From Paralvinella palmiformis (Eukaryota > Annelida > Polychaeta > Terebellida > Alvinellidae): DNA of 64,000 bases. Under the pieces are notes generated by a model. That model was not told the origin of the DNA. It ran no database searches and worked only from the letters and a program-made list of their open reading frames with translations. The stretch lies in assembly GCA_025642065.1 (NCBI GenBank), contig JAODUP010000160.1:62001-126000 (forward strand), written 5' to 3'. Within the stretch, counting starts at the first letter, position 1. The number at the start of each line of letters is the position of its first letter. Shown in pieces: positions 44,774-58,756 of this stretch. The position numbers were made by a program, and so were the translations under genes.

Positions 44774-47050
44774 TGTATTGTCTCACCAGTTTATATGTCT
44801 CTGTCAGGATTCACACATATCCCCCAAAACCCTTTAAAATTCTTGAATTTGGAAATTATGTCCAAGGGTTCCCAAAAACCCTTGAATATAGTCCATTTTC
44901 AGACATAGACCCTTGAAAGCTCTTAAAAAGGTGGCTGTTCCTGAATTTTGTTAATAAACCTGTGTCGATTTACATATCGAACATAATTATATAATTTGCC
45001 AAAGTAACTTAGTTTGGTTTTGGTTGTATTCAGAAATGTTTTGGATATTTTTAAGCATCTACTAGATGCTTAGATAATTTAGGTGATAGATCGTGCCATT
45101 GCTATGTTACGCGTCATCCGCCATTTTGCATGAAACACGAGTTCAGAAAACCTTACAGAGTTATGTGATAAATGGTGTCTGCAACAAAATGGAAAGTGCA
45201 AATTTAAGGAGGAATGGCTACAAATCGCCGAATACAAGGAGTGGGTGTGCCATGATCTAACTTGGCAACAATCTCCTGGCATGATGCAAATATTGTGGTT
45301 CCAGAAGCTGAGCGACTGCTGGAGATTTGGCCACATGTTAGAAAGTATTTCAATGCAGCAAAAAAGGGGACAGTCCATTATTATACACAAAGCCCTTTAG
45401 AGTTGTATCAGAAGCAGTTAACGATCCTCCATTCACAATTATTATACCATTCCTTGCCCAATATTTAACTGATCACCCTATGTTACCATCACATGATCTG
45501 GGGGTAAAATAACATGAATTTACATCGAATCTCTAATTGTCATTTGAATCTTTGGTGTATTGGTATAATTCTTCACATATTGTTGTGCATGTATAATTTG
45601 ATTGGTTGGTTGATTTATTTGAATATGCTGTACGATCAAATGGATGGGTGGGGTAATATATTAATTTAGTTAAACGTTTGCAGAAGGATACATTTAAACA
45701 TTTGATTTGTTGTGTATTTAATATTTTTAATTATTGGGTAATTACTTGTAGACACAAGATATGACGTGATAACCTGTTCTTGTAAACAAATGGACTGGTA
45801 AATTAAATACATACCCTTGAAGAAAACACTTTTTTTCCAAGAAAACCCTTGAATTTAATTGTTGCTGGTTTGTATGAACTCTGGTCTCTGTGTAATAGAG
45901 CTCCAAAAAGTGAATTGCCTTCAATCCAGAATAATGCATCCAGATCATTGTGATAATGTCCAAGTTGATGACCTAAAGCTTTATTTATAAACTTTGAATC
46001 TCTGAATTGCTGTATCTCAGTTTAAAGAACTGATTTACAAAGTATTGTCTCCATTGCTATTGTCTGCGAAGATCAGTTTTCTCAGTGAAAGAAGAAATTA
46101 TAGTGAAATGAAAGTTATTAAAACAAACAGGTTGCATTTTCTTTAAATTAAGCAAATCATTATGACATCCTCGCTTCGGTACCTTGAAAATAAATTATTG
46201 AGGTTTTAAAACATATTAAACCTATTGTCTGCATGGTATACAAACTGTTTAACTATAATGGATTTTATTGTTATTTACAACAAAGAGGCTAAAACATGTG
46301 CTTATTTATATCCAGTGAAAACATTTCTAAATGGGCCACTTTAGAAAAAGATATACATGGTATGAAATAAATCTAAAATACTGCTCAGCACAATTGTTGC
46401 TGCACATAATTAGTTTTAGCACATTTTTAGCATCATATATTGTTATAATGGCAGTGACTTTGACAGCTACTCATTGTGAATGTGTGAATTTGGCTAAATA
46501 ACCCATAGACTCAAAAAGTCATCACCAGTGTTGTCTCCTATGAGTAAACCTTTTGAGCATACTGAGCCAAATCTAGTTTCCAACTTGGAAGAGTTACAGT
46601 ATAATCAGCTCATTATTTACCAGTTTTATGTATTTGGTATAACATAAAGATTTGAAGAAAAAGATTAAATTTACTTAAATTAAGAATAAATTAACTGATT
46701 CATTCAACTCAGTTAGCTATCTGATACATCATATGTTGTTGGTAACTAATGACTAAACTAGCATAGAAGGTGAATTTTATATGTATAATAGCAACTCTGT
46801 GAATTTTATGGTTCTTACAATGTAAATAAAATAATACTTCATAATTTTGTTTTTATTAATATCATTTGTATGTCTCATAACTCAAATAGAGTATATATAC
46901 TTTACTGTCATAACTTTAAATGTAATACTACAAAGTGATACTAAAATTATTTATCTATCTTTCTATCACACTGACACACACTGACACACACACACAAATA
47001 ATTATTGGTCTAAATGCAAAATTAAGTTATTTCTGTGTGATGAACACAAA

Positions 47051-47101
<51 letters not shown>

Positions 47102-50100
47102 TTATGTTATTATATCCAGATTGTACAGATAAGCAGTTCAAGTGTCATATGGGTTTGTGTATTGATAAAGCACGTATTTGTGACAGACACATTGACTGTC
47201 CGGATCAATCTGATGAATGGAACTGCACAAAACGTAAATATTTATCTACATAATATTAACCAAATTATTAGGTTTTTAGCAATGCATATATATCTTATTT
47301 ATATCTATATGATAAGTTTGATCTGTAGCTTCTTTAGGGTATCTAGATGTGCACTTTAGGCTTATGCCATTTTGCTATTGTGTTTTTGAATGGCTTCTTA
47401 ACTATAATAAATGTGATTGATTAAATATTCTTTATTATTATTTTTGTTGTTATTATTATTTATCAATTAATTAATAAGAGATATCTGATAACATCAAACA
47501 TTTGTTACATCAACAAATAAGCATCATAAAAACATGTTTTGTATTTTAGCTTGTGGGGATGAAATGTTTCCATGTGCCACGGGTGATCTTTGTATCAGTA
47601 AGGTGGCTCACTGTGATGGCCAGATTAATTGTCGTGATGAGTCTGATGAACAATCTTGTGGTAAGTTTTAATCATAAGTAATCTTAATAATAATTTAACG
47701 ATGACTGCAAGTTTATAATCAATGGAACATATACACGTTCTCCACATGCATGATATTTAGTAATTATTAGATTTTTAGAGTGTTGAAGGGTTTACCTTCA
47801 GTGCACATACAATTGTTTGCCCTTTCATATGTTCACTACGGTAAAACAGAAACTTTAGTGTTTTTCATTGAATGGTTGCATTTAATTTAATCTGATATTA
47901 TGTCTGTATTAATTGCAAGTATGGCTAATGAAACATGAAACATTTTATCCAGATATAATATTTTATAAAACTAGAAATATCTTTCACACTATTATTTATT
48001 CATTATGCCTCAGTTCATAAGGTTATTCATTCTACAGATAAAAAATTTATTTATACACCAACAAAAATATAATCTTCATCCCTTATTAAATATTCTATCC
48101 ATAAAACATCATGTACACAACAATTTATTGTTATTAATGAGATATATTTCAAACTAGGCAGATTTAATATAAACCTCATACAATGTATTAGCTAAATTTT
48201 GAAACATGTCTATTAGTTGTTCTTCTCTGTAACAAATAACAGACCACCTGTAGAAAGAAATATGTCCCATGTATGATAGCAGGAATGTTGATAGTTTTGT
48301 TAGTAAAAGATTTTCTATAAATACAGCTTTTCTGAAAACTATTTTTCATTTAGTATAATCCCTTCATTATACATCAACCAACACTAACACAGAGCGATCA
48401 TAATCACTTATCTAAGATTTATAATGGTCAATTATTTAAATATAGCTAAGTGAGATATATTTAAACTTGTGTACTTCATTACAGTTGTTTAAAATAGTGA
48501 TTGATGAATACAAGAAAAAATTATTTTCTTTATAAATATTTGGTTGATAAACATTCAGTATTAAAACTCTTCTAATTGGCAAACATAATGTAAAATGTTA
48601 AACAAATTATGCACACGTTGTTTAAGGAGACTGTAAGGAGATAAATAATTAAATATTTGTCTAGTCTTTTCTTTTTAATATAATTGATGAATAAATCATT
48701 AAATATCCTGTCAGTTTAACTTTTTGTGGTGTTTAATATTTATATTTCCAAAATCACCTTCAATCATTTGACCAATGATTTTAACAAAGAAATTGGCCTT
48801 TTTTAATATAATTATGTTTATTTATGTATTTGCCACTTTTTTGAAGCCTCTTATCTCCAATTGTTCTAAGATAGCCTCAATGCCTACTGAATTCATTTCA
48901 GACAACGTGGTCATAACACACCCAGATGAAATTACTAATGCTTTCAATACATTCTTTGCCAACATAGGGTACACTACCAGTGAGTCAGTTCCCTCACCTC
49001 AGAAAAGCTTTTCCCGTTATCTCAATCTGGATTCCTTATGCCAGAAAACTTTCTTTATGGAACCTGTTCACCCTTTAGAACTCATAAATACATGTAACTG
49101 TTTTAAAGCCAAAACTAGCATGGGACATGATAATATTTCTACTAAACTCCTCAAAGAATCCATTTGGAACACAGCAGACCCCCTTATGCATATTTTCAAC
49201 CTTTCTTTTCAGTCTGAGATTGTCCCTGATAAAATCAAACTAGCTAAAGTGATCCCAATATTCAAATCAGGAAACAAAAATCTCTTCAATAATAATAGAC
49301 CTGTTAGCATCCTTCCAGCATATTCTAAATTACTGGATAAAAATGTGGCGAAGAAACTAGTTCGTTTTCTAGAAACTAATAATGTTCTGTACACTCACCA
49401 ATGTGGCTTTAGAAGAAAACATTCAACAATATACCTCATGCACCTCCTCAAGTACATTTCGGATGCAAATGATAAACCTTCAAATGAAATAACATTAGGG
49501 TTGTTTTTGGACTTATAGAAAGCATTTGACACTATTAACCATAAAACTCTTATCAAAATAATTTTGGTTCAACAGTTATCTATCCAATCGATATAAATAC
49601 ACAGAATTCAATCAGATTCAATCTCTAATATTAAAAGTAATCTGCGGTGTTCCACACGGATCTATTTTGGGACCAATTCTTTTCCTTGTCTACATAAATG
49701 ACATTATATATTTCACTGATCTATTCCTACTTTCCTTTGCTTTGAATCTACCCAGAAGAGAACCATTCAGAAAATTAATAACAGAGTCTATAACTCTCAT
49801 ACAGATCCACTTTTTAGACATAACAATATACACATGTACTAAAACTTAAGATCTCTATCAATTCGAAAATTCACTGTTCTCCAATGACTACAAATACAGG
49901 ACACTTTTCCACTCTTTTTGAACCTACCTGTATTTTACTGCATACAATCAGAACAAAACCACCTTCAAACATCCTGATCATATATATTACAAAAAATACC
50001 ATGAACTAAGTCCTCATCCCTGCTCCCAGTGCATCAAGTCCCATCGATATAGAACTCCCTGAGCAATGACATGCTTTCAATACAGAATATAAATATTTTA

Positions 50101-50929
50101 AAATCCAGAGTAAAGAAGGCATTTAATAACTCATACAGCATCCAAATTGAACATTGTAATAATGCCATGTGCTCAGAATGCCCTCACACAAAACAGCGTA
50201 GACTGTAAAAATATTGATACTTTATATATTAGTAACTGATAATTTGTATTACTCACTCATTTACCACATATTTGTTTACATTGTTGAGACTACTACTATT
50301 TTCTTATCGGACCAACCCGGTGCCTGCTTTCTCCCATCACTAACCAATCATTATTACACATTATCTCAAATCATTGTGATTTAGTTTTAATTTGTGTTTA
50401 ATTTTGTCTTGGGATACGCGAGAAGACAGTCTTTATGGCTATTGGTTGTCTGAGCTAACAACATCACATTTATGGATATACAATTTCACATATTATGTAC
50501 CTGTATTATTGTATCATGATGTTGTTAGTGAATAAATTACTTACTTACTCACTATACTTTATGTTATTACTTCTACTATTATGATCATACAGCTTTTAAC
50601 ACCTGACTCCTAGTTCATAACTTACTGGTTTAAAAAATCGGTTCTGGATCTATATGTATGTATGTATCATACCAAGTTTACCTTTTTAAATGTTTGTTCT
50701 AGGATCGTGTAACAAGGACAGAGATTGGTCAATCTTTGATGTTACCACTATTACCAGTACAGTTGAAGTTCGCCGTCGATTAAATAAAATTCGTGATGTG
50801 GGGCCTTTTAATGTCTCATGTACGATGGGTATGTGTATACCTGCTGAATTCTGGTGTAATGAAATAATTGATTGTCCTGATGGCAGTGATGAGTCTTCTT
50901 GTAAACCAGGTCAGTTATCTTGTTGTAGT

Positions 50930-51005
<76 letters not shown>

Positions 51006-54000
51006 CTTTGGTTTAGCAATTTACCTTTTGATTCCAAACTGAAATTGCATTTCAAGATTAAGCAAAATTCTGCTTTAAATGCCAGTTTCTACAATTTTGT
51101 ATGGTTTTCCATTGTCTCTACATATATCATGGTAGATTAGGTTTATGACATAGCTTACATGACTTCAAGTATAGCTTCATATCATATGTAATATAGACAA
51201 GCTGGTGCTGTATGTTGACTTCTAGTGTGCTCTATCCTTTGACTTATAGCATGTGGTGGGTCCCAACCATAACCTGTGGATCAAGGTTATGGTGGGGTTT
51301 AAGTTTATGTAAAACAGCACCAGATCTAAGTTTGTTGACCTGAGGATTCTCAATCAGGGTTCCCACATGTCCTGGAAAATCTTAAAAACCTGGAAAATAA
51401 CAAATTCATTTGCTAGGTCCTGGAAATGTCCTGGAATTTTACAAAAACAGGAAATGTTATGGAAAAATATTGCCTGTGAAAAAAATCCACTTAAAACAAA
51501 AAACCCATGAATAAATATTATGCCTATAGAAGAAAATTTTGATTGTAGAAGGAAAAGTGCACAGTTACGTAGTCTTGATATCTTATATTAGTTAAAATTT
51601 AAATAAAAGTGAATGGATCAAAGAGCTAGAAGGGGTGAGGAGGAGGCTGTGTGATAAAAATGTCAATAATCGATCATACAAATATGTTTTTCATGCATAT
51701 GTTGATTTATTACCTTTAAATCTTATATGTTTGTCCTGAAAATAGTAATGTTCTCCTGGAAAAGTCCTGGAAATTTCCTGGAAAATAATATTTCTTAATT
51801 CATGTTAATCCATGAATTTCTTTCAGAATAATCCTCAGCCATAGATAATATTAATTATATTAGATGTACCCCAGAAGACACAGAAGGGTTTCTTCTTGTC
51901 CTTAACCCTCTGATCTATTGTCTGGATCTATTGTCTGATCTATTGTCTGGATCTATTGTCTGATATATTGTCTGATTAGGGTGATCTGATGAGTGTCATG
52001 TATCTTAACATAAAACAACCTTAGTTTAGTCAAATTAGTGAGAGACAATCAACCATCTTGTTAACCTTTTGTCCTGTATAAGTAATTGAACACATTAAAG
52101 ATTAAAGTTGGACAGTCTCTCTCTCTATATATATATATATCTGTATGTGTGGGTGAGTGGGTGGGTGGATGGGTGTTTGGGTGTGTGTGTGAGAGAGAGA
52201 GAGAGAGAGACAGAGAGAGGGGAATTATAGTAGATACAGATAATTATGATAGTTTTTTTCTTCAGTTTATGAGTATGTGTGTACATATTTTAAACACGTT
52301 TTTTTATAAATAATACTAGAAATACTGTTGACTTATAAATATAAATAAAACAGTTTTCCTACTGGTTAATGTCTCACTTTTCACTATCCATAAAGAAATA
52401 GATTTAAAGTCATTAAATATTATCTTTCCTATATCACCCAGGTGCTGATCTTGATGTACCCGTTGTCACAGAATGGATCATGTGTCCCCCAAGTTGGTTC
52501 CGATGTACCGACAATCGAAAATGCATTCCACCAAAATATGTTTGTGATCTGCTGTCTGATTGCGATGACGAGAGTGATGAGGGTCATCAGTGTAGTACGT
52601 AATATTAAAACACATGAAATAAATATTGATTGATTGATTGATTGACAGATTACTCATAATATTTTGTCATATTAAACTCCCATTGATTAATACATCTTAC
52701 ATTAGTAATTCAGAGAATGACAGTTTTATTCAGTTCTAAGTACAGTTAGAATCGATCATATTTATGACACTATAAACTTATGTTACCACATCATCATCAT
52801 CATCATCCACAAACTCACCTCAGACCATTATATAGAATTTCATTCTGAGAATTAAATAACATATTTAATTAGAATTCTAATACAATGTACAGTATTCACC
52901 AAATAAATCAGTCAAATACTTACAGTCTTTCAAATGTTTTTTTGTTTTTTTCAGCTTGTCCACCGCCATCTAATGTAATCAACAAACTAATCCCACCAAC
53001 AACATTTGCTGCAGCAAAATATAGAGTTGACAGTGGCTCTAATAACCAACAACAGACACCACCAGCTAACATCTCTGACTGGAGAAGATGTAACTCTACT
53101 GGTGTCTGTTTCTGGAGTATCTTCTTGTGCGATGGTTGGTCAATCTGTGAAGATGGCACTGATGAGTCAGGTGTTGGCTGTTCTGATTATGATCGTAAGC
53201 ATTTTCTTATCATTTTAAATATATGTTGGTAATTAGAATAATCACATTATTTTCTCATCCATCGCTGTACTATCTGGTACACCTTTACTGAAGTATTTAG
53301 TATTTATGATCTTCACATTAGTTATGTGTGTTATTTGGTGTACTACATTAGCATTTAAGATTCGGGTTTATTGAAATATCATAAGTGATAAGAATTAATG
53401 TTAATCATTAGTGTTAAGCAATAGCAAGTGATGTTGAGGATTTCTATTAAAGATGAATAAAAAAGCCCACTGTAAGTAACATTAAGGAACGGTTTTAAGG
53501 ACAATGATATATCTAATATTTAGTACAATTTAATTGAATGTATGCTGATACTTGGGATTATTACAAAACTTTGTCTTAGAATAATGAGCTCAAAATATCT
53601 CCTCTAATCCTGAAAACCTGTGCAAGTCAACTCACTGGAGTACATAAGAACGTGTTTGAAACCTGTTTGAGAACTAATATCTCATCTATCTGGAAAACTG
53701 CTACCATTATTCCGGTACCCAAAAATGCTGAAGCAAAATATTATCATGACATCAGGTTTCTTGCATTAACATCTGCACCTTTCAGATGTTTAGAGCAAAT
53801 TATACTGAAACAACTGTCTTTGCAATCTAAATTGAAATTAAATGAGTATCAATTTGCTATATCATAAACGAAAATACAGAACTGTCAGAGAATATTTAGA
53901 GAAGAGTAACTCAAAAACAACATTTAATATTATCAAGGTGTATATTATTATTAAGCTGATAATTGATATTGGTGTATCATCCTCATTGTGATTATTATTG

Positions 54001-55074
54001 ACTTTCTTATTGACAGGAAGTAACATGTTAGACTTGGTAATACTTTGGTATAATTACACCCAATTCTGATTCTCTACAGGGTTACATATTATCTGCACTA
54101 CTTTTTATAATATACACAAACCTAATAAAATTCCTATAAAAATATTAGTATGTTAAAATATGTACAATATTCTGTTATTATTGGTCTAATTGAAAATAAT
54201 GTTAATATGAATCACCAGTAGTAAAAAACAGATGTTTTGGTATCATTTCATGATGTTTCATTGTTATCTGTGTTTTTGTAAAAACAATTCTCTGTTGTAT
54301 TTTACTAATAACTTAATTTGGTTAATTGTAAGCTAGTTATCACCATGTTCTGATTATTTTTAAGTGAACGATATATAGATTTGTGTTTCATATACTGGTA
54401 GTAACCAAATTTCTCTTCCGCCAACAATTATAAATACTATAGTAATAGTTGTAGTAGTAGTAGTAGTAGTATGTAAAAGAAAAATAATAATACTGTAATA
54501 TTACTTATTGACATTATATTTTCAGTATGTGTTAACTATCCAGACAGTCATGGATATTGTGACTCTGGAGAGTGTATCCTTTTGAGTGAATTCTGTGATT
54601 CTGAGCCAAACTGTGTTGATAAAAGTGATGAGATTCATTGTACAAAAAGTAATTATTGCTTCATATTTAACCTTTTACGGTAATTTTTATGATTATCCAT
54701 TTCCTAGTGTTCATTGAAAATATAAATTCCACTTTTTATTGAACTGAGATGACAATAGTAAGATGTACATAAAACCGATGAAAGGTAACAGGTCTAAAAT
54801 CAATTTTACTTTTAATTAAGGTTCATGCAAAGGATTTTTGTGTGATGGTGGTCGTTGTGTTCCTAGTTTGGCAAAATGTAATGGTAGGAGGGACTGTTAT
54901 GATTGGACAGATGAATTAGGCTGTAGTAAGTAAACTAAGTGCACTTTTTCAAAATAGTGCATTGTGTATGAAAGTAATAATTGTATGTAATTTGTAGTAA
55001 AACGTTAATTTATTCAGTCTACTATTTTAATGCTATTGACTCTTCAACTATTATTAATATATTTATGATTCTCT

Positions 55075-55128
<54 letters not shown>

Positions 55129-56264
55129 TGTTGGTTTTTCTCAAGAAATGTTATCACAAATCATTTTGTGATTTCAGATTGTAATCCTGCCACTCAGTAT
55201 ACATGCCCATCTAGTACTGTCTGTATTGATAAGCTGAAGAAGTGTGATCTAGTTCCTAACTGCCCAAACATGTCTGATGAGTCTACCTGCACAGGTAAAC
55301 CACCAACCTTTTTAATAATTGATTTAGGCCAAGCCTTGTGATGGTCTTTATGAGGTTTAATTTTTAGTTAGGGATATGGAACATAATGAATTTTGTATAC
55401 TGTAAGCTTTGTATTCTTACAGAGATATATCACTCAGATCTGAACCAATCAAAACTCACCGATAGAGTGCCAGTTGATATGATAGTTTAGATTTATTCAA
55501 AAACTCCAGATCAGTCATTAAAGTATAAATAATTTTCAAGCAATTTCAGTAGGTTAATGTTTATATTTGTATTGTATTATTCTTATTATTCTTCTTATTA
55601 TTTTTTCTTCACCCACCAGATGGCACACATGGTGCTTTTAGATCAAGTACACTGGATTATTTATATGTTATTTCATGCATTACTGGCTGTAAAATAACAA
55701 AAACATATTATCTAATTATTTTTAAATTTTTATCAAGCTTTTCCCAATCAAGTTTTGTTCTATGCGAGTCTGCATTAGATGTGAGACAACATCACTGGAG
55801 ATTTTATTTATGAAATTCAAAACTTTTACATGTAATATTACCAAGGAAATGTTTTGCTACTAGGTATTTTCATTTGGGTTTATTGATTGATAAATCAATT
55901 ATAATTCCTAAATGATTTTAGATGTGGAAAATTCCTTTTTTTTTTAAATTATGCATTAATGCTTTATTATTCTTAATATTAATTTTAATTAAACTTTACC
56001 TTTATAAGGTACATCAGCAGACTGTTACCCAGAACAGTTTTTCTGTGATGGTCGATGTATTGACAAGGAACATGTCTGTGATGGGACGCCTAATTGTAAA
56101 GATTACTCTGATGAAAAGAATTGTGGTAAGTATATTAAGTAGAGATGTAGATTTCTAACAGTTAGAAACTGTATTAAGTATTATGAAAGATACATTAACT
56201 GCTGTATAAACAATACTTCCCTTACATTTTTACAATAAAAATAATGTGTATGTATGTATGTATG

Positions 56265-56332
<68 letters not shown>

Positions 56333-57424
56333 GATGATAATGGAAGAAATGAACATTAACAACTGTCAGCACAATGACATACCCTATTTCATAGAACAGA
56401 ACCACCAGCACAATCACATTACCTGTCATATTTTGTATATAACAACAGTACCCGTGAACAAGTCACAAGTAAACTTACAACAGTTACGAACATGTAACAT
56501 CACATGACCATATATTTTAGTTGAGATCAACTTTAGACAGCAAAAAATAATGAAGTAGCTACTATAAGGCAAGAGTAATTTTAATTCCCTAAGCCAATTA
56601 CAGTGTGGCTCCACTATGATCCAGATCAGTATAATATGAAATCAGCCATAACACGATCAGACCTGTTGTATTTTCCACAAAGATCTTTGTATGATGTTTT
56701 TTCATTACAAAAGGAGAAACACAAAGAAGTATATTTTTATGGACGTTTGTTTGTGCACATGCACCTGTGAATGTTCATTTATTGTTCCACATATTTTCTA
56801 CCTTCATCTGAAAAATATGGACTATTTATGGTGGATGAATATCACCAATCAAACAATGCTGTTACTTTTTGCATAATTTTGCAGAAAGTTTTTATTTTCC
56901 ACACAAATGCTAGGATAGCATTTATGTTTAAGTAAACAAATGATTAAACAATATCTGGGAATATTTGTCAAATAAACAGTTGTATATAATCTTTAAGGAT
57001 GGTGAAAAATGAGCTGAATACATGGAATCCCAATTTAATGCATTCACTGTCCTTCAGTGCATTTGTGTCAAGTTCATTTTTGAAATTCATTGTGGTAGCT
57101 TCTAAAAGGCATATTTAATTTTTCTATTATTAAGCACTTATTAAGGGTAATTTAATTTTTTGGGTTTTATGAACAATTTGTTTGGCAGGACATTGTTTAT
57201 TATTTGCTATAAATCAGTTATCATAATCATATACTGATTTGATTTTGTTCTTCTTTTCTTCCTCCATCAGACTGTAGTTTCTTGACATTTAACTGTACAA
57301 TGGGTTTCTGTTTGTCACGTGACAAATGGTGTGATGGAATTGTTGACTGTCCTGATGGAAGTGATGAACCTGATCATTGTAGGCAGAGTAAGTAGTGTGT
57401 GTGTGTGTGTGTGTGCATGTGTGT

Positions 57425-57475
<51 letters not shown>

Positions 57476-58320
57476 CCTCATCCAGTAAGGGCCTATGGTG
57501 TATTTTAAATAGATATTTTTTATTACTCTGATATCATCTTAACTAATGAAGTTATTTCAGTTCAAAATTCTTCAAATGATTTTTAAGTTGTGTTATTTTT
57601 AATCTGAAGATTCCCATGAAATTTAGATGTGGGACGCAATAAAATAAAGGAAATGAACCTGAAGTGATGCAAAAGATTTCCATCAGCTGCAATTTACCAA
57701 TAAACCCTCATCCATTATATGATATACCCACAGAATATTCCAAGTAACGAATGACTTACTGAAAGTACTTAGTTTTGTCATGCATTGTCATTTGCTGTTT
57801 GATTAGCTGAGACATTGAAAATGCATGAAATTTGGCCAATGAGGATGCATCTGCTAAAGTATTCACAAGTATTGTCATAACAACTGCCAACAGTCATGGT
57901 AAAACAAATGACCCGCCCAGTCCACTTCAAAATGATGTCTAAATTATATCCTAATCACATTGGTTTTTCTGTAGCATGTCCTCCAAATTTCTACTGGTGT
58001 GAGATTGAAGATAGATGTATTCATCCATATGAAGTTTGTCATTCATCCAGTTTGAGCCTTTGTCAAGCTAACACAACTGAGCCTGAAATCGATTGCAGTA
58101 TGTAAACAAAATATTATGCATTATTTTTGTAAATGACACTATCAGATAATTTTCATTTTTGTTACTTTAGCAAACAGTACAAACTACAGATTTTAATTTT
58201 TTTTATTAATTCTGTCTTTTTGCCCCTTTTAGGTTCAATGCAAGTATCAGAATGTACGTATATCTATATTTGAGAATTATTTAATTTTAACAGTTAAATA
58301 CAGTCAAATCTGATTAGTAG

Positions 58321-58380
<60 letters not shown>

Positions 58381-58721
58381 GTGCTCAGTTTGTGTGGTTT
58401 GCCAGCCATATATCCTCATGACATTGTACCATTCATCTTTAATGGTGATGAAGCCATGCCACACTCCTGGCCTTGGCTGATTGGTTTACGTTCACATTAC
58501 CATGGTGATATTGTAATCTGTGGTGGAAGCATCATTCATCCTGAATGGATTGTGACTGCAGCACATTGTGTGTGAGTATGATAATTAATGATAACTTTTT
58601 TTAAACAATAACTAGTGTTGTCATACCTAGATTGGTGTGTTTGTGTGAGTAAGTGTGTGTGAGTGTGAGTGAGTGAGTGAGTGAGTGTGTGTGTGTGTGT
58701 GTGTGTCTGTGTATGTATGTA

Positions 58722-58756
<35 letters not shown>

